Below are positions 58,071-64,000 of a stretch of DNA of 64,000 bases, one piece after another. The notes below the pieces were generated by a model, which was not told the DNA's origin, searched no databases, and saw nothing but the letters and a program-made list of their open reading frames with translations. The stretch comes from Phycisphaerales bacterium (GTDB lineage: Bacteria > Planctomycetota > Phycisphaerae > Phycisphaerales > UBA1924): the NCBI GenBank assembly GCA_947459215.1, contig CANHCQ010000008.1, forward strand, positions 1-64,000. Reading direction: 5' to 3'. Each line of letters begins with the position of its first letter. The first letter of the stretch is position 1. A program made the position numbers and the translations under genes.

Positions 58071-58688
58071 TCAACGCCGCCGACGGCGTGCCGCGAAGAG
58101 GCCCGCGAGTCCGAGCGTCGCCGCCGCCCCGGGCGTGGGCACGCTGTACGTCAGCACTCGCAGCTCGATCATCTCGGCGGTGGGCGCCATCGCCGTGAGA
58201 TTGAACTTGAGCAGGTTGTTGCTGATGCTGAACATCGACGCGGCGTTCAGGCCGCGGAGCGGGTAGAACGTGTCGTACGTCGTGCTGTTGTTGCCGAAGA
58301 GTGCGTCCGTGTTGTCGAGGTTCACAGCCCGGAAGAACACGGCGACGATGTTGCTGCTGAACGTCACGCTGCCGCTGGTGCCGAAGAAGCCGTTGGGGTT
58401 ATCCAGATGCAGGAAATGGCTGTCGAAGGTGCCGACAACCACGCCGGGAATCGCGCTCGACTCGCTCGCCGGGTTGTTGGTCATGTCGGCCCACACGCCG
58501 GTGGTGGTGATGTTGGTCTTCTCGTCCCAGCAGTAGACATTGGGCCCTGTCAGTGACCCAAACGTGGCCGAGGGGGGATTCACGTTCAGGAATGTCGCCT
58601 GCCCCGAAACGCTCGTGATCGCGGCAAGACTCGTTCCCGTCGAGACGACGGCGAGCGAAGACAGAGTGATAGCGGTCAGGCGAAGCAT
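58071..58688 (-). CDS. PEP-CTERM exported protein, paralogue B
   Basis: A 205-residue paralogue of the previous protein. AAGGAG seven bases ahead sets the start. Signal peptide 1-22; body ITSVSGQATFLNVNPPSATFG, NVYCWDEKTN, VWADMTNNPASE, GTFDSHFLHLDN; C-terminal sorting tail VPTPGAAATLGLAGLFAARRRRR. It lies 124 nt before paralogue A in the direction of transcription. The shared W-D-E and D-M-T-N-N-P blocks are probably structural. Function is unknown. Confidence 0.85.
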   Translation of the reverse strand: MLRLTAITLSSLAVVSTGTSLAAITSVSGQATFLNVNPPSATFGSLTGPNVYCWDEKTNITTTGVWADMTNNPASESSAIPGVVVGTFDSHFLHLDNPNGFFGTSGSVTFSSNIVAVFFRAVNLDNTDALFGNNSTTYDTFYPLRGLNAASMFSISNNLLKFNLTAMAPTAEMIELRVLTYSVPTPGAAATLGLAGLFAARRRRR

Positions 58689-59076
58689 GATGCGGCTCCT
58701 TCGGGGTGCAACCGGTTGGCGCCCGGTGTGCGATTGGTGTGTCTTGTCCCTCGATCCCCCGCCGCACTTCTTGAGTGACGCGGCGTGCCGGATCGGCTCT
58801 CATCAACAACGGTCATTCCAGACCGGTCTGCGGCGAGCGGAAACCCGCCGCGGACACAAGGACTTGCCCGCCGCCCGAGAAACCTTGCACCGCTCGTTCA
58901 TAATTCTGAAACGACGCGAGAAGCGGAAGACCAGGGGCGCACAGGACACTGCCCCTCCCCAGACGCCAAGGCTGAGGAGGCCCTGCAACGAAGCCTCGGC
59001 TTCTGTCGGTGGGCACGCTCGGACGGCCGAACCGTTCCGCACGCACCCCTTCCCGCTCACCACTTCACACTTCCCA
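58689..59076. other. Intergenic stretch without a supported gene
   Basis: Lies ahead of the leftward PEP-CTERM gene and behind the CDGSH gene. Open frames in it lack any domain or ribosome site. No repeat family copy is recognised. Confidence 0.5.
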
Positions 59077-59310
59077 TCACCCTTCCTGCGTCGCGTCGAG
59101 AATCGCCTTGGTCACCGGGTCGTAGCGGTACACCTTGCCCGGCTCTTCGCCCTTGCAGCCCTTGTGGGCCCCGTCGCAGAAGGGGAACTTGGACGAAATG
59201 CCGCAGGCGCAGATCGAGATCACCTTCAGGTTCCCCTGCTCGTCCCTGGGCCAGGTCGCCGGGTCGATCTTGATCGGTGCGGTTTGTTCGTGTCGAACCA
59301 AGCGTGCCAT
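59077..59310 (-). CDS. CDGSH-type iron-sulfur protein
   Basis: A 77-residue protein with one CDGSH 2Fe-2S site: CACGISSKFPFCDGAHKG, giving three Cys and one His ligand, exactly the C-x-C-x2-(S/T)-x3-P-x-C-D-G-x-H pattern. Ala replaces Ser before His, which is common. AGGAGG five bases upstream fixes the ATG at 59310. The family carries or senses redox and iron-sulfur status; the role in bacteria is poorly defined. The rest is short and polar with no membrane anchor. Single gene. Confidence 0.93.
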   Translation of the reverse strand: MARLVRHEQTAPIKIDPATWPRDEQGNLKVISICACGISSKFPFCDGAHKGCKGEEPGKVYRYDPVTKAILDATQEG

Positions 59311-59443
59311 CACAACCTCCTGAAGCCAGACTCTACACGCCCCGACCGCTCCAGCCGGTGCGTTTCTGCTTCCTTCACACCCTCTGGTACACTCTGACCG
59401 AAGAAACACCGCGGAAACCACCCGCGCCGGAGCCGAGACCGCT

Positions 59444-60409
59444 TTGTCCGACTCGTTCGATCCAACCCAGACCGCCTACACCCACGAGCCCGGCGAAGCT
59501 GCTCCGCTACTTGCCCGGGAACTCACCGGCGACTTGCTCTGCGCCCGCTGCCGCTACAACCTCCGCGGGCTTTCCGTCCGAGGCCGCTGCCCCGAATGCG
59601 GCATGTCGGTCCGCGGCACCATCCTCGCCAAGGTCGATCCCGCCGCCTCCGAACTCCAGCCCATCACCTTCCCGACCGTCGTCGGCATCGGCCTTCTCGT
59701 CTGGCCCCTGGGCGCCCTGCTCGCCGCGTTCTGCATCTGGTGGCTTCGCACGGCGGAGATGTTCGGCCTGCACAATCCCGAGTGGCTGCCCCTCGGTGTC
59801 GTCGCCGGGGTCCTCGCCTCCGCCGTCGGGGCCTGCGTGCTCGTCCGCCCGCACGCCAACATCCCGCTCGACGGCACGCTCCGCGCGGTCGTTGGCGTCT
59901 TCCTCTATCTCCCCCTCGCGCTTGGCCTCCACGTGCTCTTCACCCGACTTGATCCTCTGGGTGCCACACCCTTCATGCCCAACGGCATCGCCAACCCCGA
60001 ACGCTCCGGCCTCCGCCTTGCCCTCTGCCTCATCCTCGCCGTCGTCCTCGCCTGCCTCCGCCCCAACGCCCGCCTTTTCGTCCACCGATCCATGCTCCTC
60101 CGCTCCGGACGCGTCGATCGCCAGACCATGCTCGCGATGGTCGGCGCACTCGGCGTCATCTCCCTCGGCGACCTGGCTCAACTGCTCGCGTCCATGCTGG
60201 GCACGGGCGCAGCACAGTCCGCGCTGCTCGTCGGCACCATCCTCATCGCCGTGGGCTCGATGTTCTTCACCGTCGGCATCCTCAGCGTGCTGGTCGATTG
60301 CATCCGCATCGTCCCCTCCGTGCTCAGCCGACCCATCTCGCTCGAGTCCATCACCGGCGCGGGCGATCACACCGGGGCCATGTTCAACCCCGAATCACGC
60401 GCCGGCTGA
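59444..60409 (+). CDS. Zinc-ribbon multi-pass membrane protein of unknown function
   Basis: About 321 residues. The N-terminal tail has a zinc ribbon (CARCRYNLRGLSVRGRCPECG, residues 33-53) and is followed by six hydrophobic segments (about 76-97, 113-132, 145-162, 187-202, 225-243 and 255-280). The CRYNLRGL block before the ribbon is common in planctomycete membrane proteins of unknown function. The start appears to be TTG at 59444. The gene ends 25 nt before the metallopeptidase gene, so the pair may form an operon. Confidence 0.72.
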   Translation: MSDSFDPTQTAYTHEPGEAAPLLARELTGDLLCARCRYNLRGLSVRGRCPECGMSVRGTILAKVDPAASELQPITFPTVVGIGLLVWPLGALLAAFCIWWLRTAEMFGLHNPEWLPLGVVAGVLASAVGACVLVRPHANIPLDGTLRAVVGVFLYLPLALGLHVLFTRLDPLGATPFMPNGIANPERSGLRLALCLILAVVLACLRPNARLFVHRSMLLRSGRVDRQTMLAMVGALGVISLGDLAQLLASMLGTGAAQSALLVGTILIAVGSMFFTVGILSVLVDCIRIVPSVLSRPISLESITGAGDHTGAMFNPESRAG

Positions 60410-60434
60410 ACGACCGTCGAAGGGAGGTGGATCC

Positions 60435-60848
60435 ATGCTCGATCAAGCCACCCGCGACCGCTTCGACGCCCTGCTCGAAGAAGCCATCGAACAGCTCCCC
60501 CCGCCCGTCCGCGCCCTGCTCGACGAGGTCCCCGTCGTCGCTCTCGACCGCCCCACGCCCCAGATGCTCCGCGAGCTCGGCGTTGACCCAGGCGACGAAG
60601 AAGCCGCCCTCGAGCTCTGCGGCCTGCACACCGGCGTCGCCGCCACCGAACGCCCCATCGACCGCTCCGGCGAACTCCCCTCCGAGATCCACCTCTTCCG
60701 CGAAGGCATCCTCGACCTCGCCGGCGGCTTCGACCAACCCGACGCCGACGATGTCGTCTACGAAGAAATCATGGTCACGCTGCTCCACGAGATCGGCCAC
60801 GAGTTCGGCCTCTCTGAAGAAGACCTCGACCAACTCGGCTACTCGTGA
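60435..60848 (+). CDS. Zincin-like metallopeptidase (DUF1025-type)
   Basis: A 137-residue small cytoplasmic protein. The zinc motif HEIGHEFG lies near the C-terminus (about 119-126), followed by LSEEDLDQLGY, the arrangement of the minimal zincin-like family PF06262. The start FDALLEEAIEQLPPPVRALLDEVPVV is also typical. GGGAGGTGG precedes the ATG. Catalytic activity has rarely been shown in the family; it may be a regulatory zinc protease. It lies 25 nt after the membrane protein gene. Confidence 0.88.
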   Translation: MLDQATRDRFDALLEEAIEQLPPPVRALLDEVPVVALDRPTPQMLRELGVDPGDEEAALELCGLHTGVAATERPIDRSGELPSEIHLFREGILDLAGGFDQPDADDVVYEEIMVTLLHEIGHEFGLSEEDLDQLGYS

Positions 60849-60881
60849 TCGCACATGCGCAACCTTTCAGGCCCGTTCGCG

Positions 60882-60984
60882 CCAGTGGGACCGCCCTCCC
60901 GGCCGGTCGACAGACGCGCGGACTGCAACAGCACCCCAAAACCGACCAAAGCACAACGCAGACCGGCCTGAGGCCGGTCCCACT
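60882..60984. repeat. Facing pair of CCAGTGGGACCGGC palindromes
   Basis: A copy at 60882-60908 (CCAGTGGGACCGCCCTCCCG...) and an inverted copy at 60961-60984, about 50 nt apart, between convergent genes. This is the third facing pair in the window. Confidence 0.86.
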
Positions 60985-61004
60985 GTCCTGATCGCAGCTC
61001 CGAT

Positions 61005-62351
61005 CTACTTCTCTTCGCCCCGCACCAGCGCCTGATCCGCCACGATCTGGATCGGGATGATCGCTTCCGACTTCGCGCCCGTCACTCGATCGCGCAGCAC
61101 GACCTTCAGCGAGTACGGCCCGATCGTCAGCGTCCGCGGCAACTCCACCATCTGCGTGATGAAGAAGTCCCGCCGCTTGTTCCGCGACGGCTCCACCACC
61201 GTCTGCTCCGGCCGACGCCACGCCAGCATGCTGCCGTCGCCGGTGTAGAGCTGCAGTTCCTGCCCCAGTTCCACCGCCCATCGCTGCCCGTTCTTGGCAT
61301 CCTCGCCCAGATCGCGATACCCGAAGTTCGCCGCCTCGGTGTAGATGATCACCCGGTGCGCCTGCCCGGCCAGAAACGCATTGGTCTCAAACGGCGTGAA
61401 CCGTCCGAACGCCTCGACCTTGCGGCACAGTTCCGCCCGCGCCACCCGCACGCTCTGTGCACTCGCCAGCGCATCCATGCTCTTGGCCAGCATCTGCGCC
61501 ACCCGCGACGGATCACTCGCCGCCGCCGGATCCCGCGCCAGCCCGTCGATCAAGTCTCGCACCGACTGCACCGCCTGCCGCTCGCGATCGCTCAAGTTCG
61601 CCATCGGCGGCGAACCCGCTCCGTTCTCCTGCGACGAGAGCATCTCCAGCATCGCCATCGCCAGCGCGCTCGACACCGATGATTCGGGGTCGCCCACCTG
61701 CTGATTGATCAGCGAACGCAGCTCCGCCGTCAACGCCCGCACCCGATCCTGCGGCGTCGGCGCCGGGGTCACGGCCGGCGCCGGCGTGGTCGCCGCACCA
61801 GCCGGCGTTTCAGTCCCAGCCAGCGCCGTCAGCGATGAGTTCGGCGCGGTCTCCGGGTTCGTCGGCGCGCCGGCCCCGTTCGCCGCGACATCCGGGAGAA
61901 CGGCCGCGGGCTTCTCGTCCGGCACCTTGAGATTCGCCTGCGCCAAACGACGACGCCGCTCTTCCTGCACCGCCTTCAAGTCCTCGATATCCGTCGCCGC
62001 CCGCTCGATGAACTGGTGCAGCTCCTCCGGCGTCGGCCGATCATCACTCGCCAGCGCGTTGAGCCCGGCGTTGACGTCCCGAGGCCGATTCGCGGAGAGT
62101 CCGCCGCTCCCGCCGCCGCCCGCACCACCACCCGCGCAACCGACCAGCCCGACCGCAGCCACCACCGCCAACCCCGCGGCCCGCGTCAAACCACCAGCAA
62201 GAGGGCCAACACGGGGGCCAACACCGGGGCCAGCCATCGCCTCGCCCGCGGCCTCGGTCAACCCATCCATCCGAGCATCCAACCACGCGAGCTGACACGC
62301 GTTCGGAACGGCCTGGTGTCCAGCAATGTGATCCCAACTCTCGGCGCGCAC
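61005..62351 (-). CDS. Putative lipoprotein of unknown function
   Basis: About 448 residues. CGGAGG ahead of a GTG at 62351 supports that start, although it puts the hydrophobic signal stretch unusually late (about 55-72, GLAVVAAVGLVGCAGG, with lipobox VGC). A later start near 62270 would give a normal lipoprotein signal. A Gly/Ser run, a helical part with a likely coiled coil (about 105-150), a Pro/Ala linker and a C-terminal beta domain (about 300-445; AHRVIIYTEAANFGY, LQLYTGDGSMLAWRRPEQ) follow. I recognise no family. It is the upstream neighbour of the kinase on the same strand. Confidence 0.72.
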   Translation of the reverse strand: MRAESWDHIAGHQAVPNACQLAWLDARMDGLTEAAGEAMAGPGVGPRVGPLAGGLTRAAGLAVVAAVGLVGCAGGGAGGGGSGGLSANRPRDVNAGLNALASDDRPTPEELHQFIERAATDIEDLKAVQEERRRRLAQANLKVPDEKPAAVLPDVAANGAGAPTNPETAPNSSLTALAGTETPAGAATTPAPAVTPAPTPQDRVRALTAELRSLINQQVGDPESSVSSALAMAMLEMLSSQENGAGSPPMANLSDRERQAVQSVRDLIDGLARDPAAASDPSRVAQMLAKSMDALASAQSVRVARAELCRKVEAFGRFTPFETNAFLAGQAHRVIIYTEAANFGYRDLGEDAKNGQRWAVELGQELQLYTGDGSMLAWRRPEQTVVEPSRNKRRDFFITQMVELPRTLTIGPYSLKVVLRDRVTGAKSEAIIPIQIVADQALVRGEEK

Positions 62352-62437
62352 GACAACCTCCGGGACAGAACCGACAGGAGGGAATATCGGCGAATTGTGC
62401 GCGAAAGGATGAGCGTGCGCTCATCGCGGCGTCTCAT

Positions 62438-64000
62438 CTACTTCTTCGCGTCTCGATCGGCCTGCAACACCGCTTCAACCCGCGGGGCAGCATCCTCCGG
62501 CGAGACTCGCCGCAGATGCTCCAGGTACTCCGCCGCACGCTGCGGCCGACCCGCATCGACCCACGCCCGCGCCAGTTCCATCCACAGTTCCGTGCTCAGC
62601 AGTGGCCCGATCGGACGATCCACCCATGTCCGCCGATCCACCTCCTCTGCTTCGACCATCCGTCCCGTCCGCAGATACATGCGCAGCAGTGCTGCATCCA
62701 CCCAATTCGCCCACCCGCTCACAGCGCCGTGCTTGCGGACCACCAGGCCATACACCTCGAGCAGAATTGGTTCCGCTTCGGCATAAGCCTTCTTGTCGAC
62801 CAGCATGCTTCCCAAGTTGTAGCGGGCGACAAAGACCGGATGGGCCAGCGGGCCCAGTGTTTGGGTCGCATGTGGCAGACGATCGCGCAGGAGTGCGATC
62901 GCCGCGTCCGTACCTTCGACCGACGCCAGCGCCCACGACTCAGTCGCCAGTCCGAGCTCGGTCTCCGGATCATCCGGGCCGTACGCCTCGATCGCCCGCC
63001 GCCGCGCTTCCCTAAGAGCGCTCAGAGCCCATGCTGCATTGTCGGTGCGCTGTCGGGCGGCGCGACGTAGCACCATAAGCGTCAGCCGATCGGCCTTTCC
63101 CAGCGACTGCTCCGCCTCAGCGATCAGTGCCTCGTACGCCGCGATGGTCCGTTCACGTGACGTCTCGCTGCCCATCAGCGCCACCGCCATCGCCCTGAGC
63201 CGAGCCCGCGAACCTTTCGGCAGCATCCGGGTCGCCCGGTCCTGCAACTCTCGCGTCATGGGAACCAGCCAGTCCATTGACACTGCATCGACATTCGCGT
63301 TCTTGGCCTCGATCAACATCCGCAGCGCGTCGATCGCGCGTGGATCATCCGGCCCATACAACTGTCGCGTCAGGTCGAACGAGCGCTGTGCAAATGGGTA
63401 CGCCTTGGTGAACTCCCCGACCACGAAGTACGAGCCCGCCAGCACGCCCACTAGTCGCGCCTCAACCTCCAACGCCATCGCGGTGTTCTTCAGGCTCGCA
63501 CTCGCCTGATCGATGGCCAACGTCAACAGCGTCCGATCACGCCCCTGCGCCACCACCGGATCCAGCCCGGCGAAGATTGAGTTCAGGAAGTCCACCACCT
63601 GCTCGGCGCTCTGACGCGCATCCCGCTCCCGAAACGCCATCACCGTCGACACCGAAGCACCGGCGATCAGCGTGAGCAGCACCGCCGCCGCACCGATCGC
63701 GAGCCCCCGATGATGCTTCAGCCACGACAGTGCGCGATAGACCCGGTCCGGTGGCCCTGCCTCCACCGCCCGCCCATCCAAGCACCGCTCCAGATCCGCC
63801 GCGAGCGCGTCGGCTGTCGGATAGCGCCGCTCCGGATCCTTCTCCAGACTCCGCATCACCACCCAGTCCAGTTCCCGCCGCACATCCCAATTGCCCGTCC
63901 GCGACGGCGGCGTCACCACGTGATCCGCCACCACCCCCGCGATCCCGCGCGATCCCGCCGCACGAAGCGCCTCGGTCGGCACCGGCGCCCGCCCGGTGAG
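62438..64000 (-). CDS. Ser/Thr protein kinase with TPR region, C-terminal part
   Basis: Partial gene cut by the right edge; the frame is open to base 64000. The visible N-terminal part is the end of a Hanks kinase domain (LTGRAPVP..., ELDWVVMRSLEKDPERRYPTADALAADLERCL). One membrane segment follows (GLAIGAAAVLLTLIAGASVSTVM), then about 390 residues of helical tetratricopeptide-like repeats (for example EGTDAAIALLRDRLP, YAEAEPILLEVYGLVV, PQRAAEYLEHLRRV). This kinase-membrane-TPR layout is common in Planctomycetota and suggests signalling with an external sensor. The catalytic loop lies outside the window. Confidence 0.9.
   Translation of the reverse strand, partial: LTGRAPVPTEALRAAGSRGIAGVVADHVVTPPSRTGNWDVRRELDWVVMRSLEKDPERRYPTADALAADLERCLDGRAVEAGPPDRVYRALSWLKHHRGLAIGAAAVLLTLIAGASVSTVMAFRERDARQSAEQVVDFLNSIFAGLDPVVAQGRDRTLLTLAIDQASASLKNTAMALEVEARLVGVLAGSYFVVGEFTKAYPFAQRSFDLTRQLYGPDDPRAIDALRMLIEAKNANVDAVSMDWLVPMTRELQDRATRMLPKGSRARLRAMAVALMGSETSRERTIAAYEALIAEAEQSLGKADRLTLMVLRRAARQRTDNAAWALSALREARRRAIEAYGPDDPETELGLATESWALASVEGTDAAIALLRDRLPHATQTLGPLAHPVFVARYNLGSMLVDKKAYAEAEPILLEVYGLVVRKHGAVSGWANWVDAALLRMYLRTGRMVEAEEVDRRTWVDRPIGPLLSTELWMELARAWVDAGRPQRAAEYLEHLRRVSPEDAAPRVEAVLQADRDAKK

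Overview
This is a 64-kb window of GC-rich, gene-dense chromosome. It most resembles a Planctomycetota genome of the Phycisphaerae type. The evidence is five exported proteins ending in GC-type dockerin repeats (D-x-N-x-D-x-x-V-D-D-A-D-F, usually closing in ...CP), two PEP-CTERM proteins, two prepilin-like proteins, Ser/Thr kinases with membrane or tetratricopeptide parts, an isolated rsmH away from any division and cell-wall cluster, and intergenic DNA crowded with hairpin repeats. I saw no rRNA, tRNA, CRISPR array, integrase or transposase.

Layout. 1-8.3 kb: the end of a subtilisin-like protease, a SYLF lipoprotein, a cupin, a secreted GH13 amylase, a CrtI-type desaturase and two dockerin-tagged exported proteins. 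8.5-13 kb: a DUF4126 membrane protein, an acyltransferase and glycosyltransferase sharing an ATGA overlap (a pair typical of carotenoid or glycolipid tailoring), and a DEAD-box helicase. 13.3-17.1 kb: a tight leftward run of cyclophilin lipoprotein, immunity-like (Imm11/SUKH) protein, arylamine N-acetyltransferase and an unknown. 17.1-24.8 kb: rsmH, a TetR regulator, an exported S74-chaperone fibre-like protein, DinB, a Ser/Thr kinase and HtpX. 25.4-34.2 kb: a 3D-domain protein, a dockerin protein, a DUF58 protein, a nucleotide-sugar epimerase, Ohr, a phosphotransferase overlapping rsmA, and PIN-PhoH.

34.3-41.7 kb: a cluster of poorly characterised exported proteins, two prepilin-like proteins, an exported cyclophilin, and an ECF sigma factor/anti-sigma pair. 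41.7-49.5 kb: PPK1, a PTPS with Glu in place of the catalytic Cys, a phosphohexomutase, a CusF-like copper lipoprotein, a CBS-pair protein and FapA. 49.8-57.2 kb: a type-4 uracil-DNA glycosylase lacking the N-terminal Fe-S cysteines, a thioredoxin-fold protein lacking its CxxC, a NxxGxxAF-repeat dockerin protein, an arginase-family enzyme and a di-haem peroxidase ending in dockerin repeats. 57.3-64 kb: tandem PEP-CTERM paralogues, a CDGSH protein, a zinc-ribbon membrane protein, a small metallopeptidase, a lipoprotein and the end of a second kinase.

The most unusual signal is outside the genes. At least five families of structured repeats fill the gaps. The most striking is a composite element of roughly 140-195 nt with GCGCCTCC-type inverted termini and several internal hairpins, present four times (18.05, 23.7, 29.5 and 44.1 kb). 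A second element of about 110 nt looks like a REP doublet and occurs at 13.2 and 23.6 kb in opposite orientations. No enzyme that could move either is in the window. Functional calls come from motifs read by eye; no database search was run.
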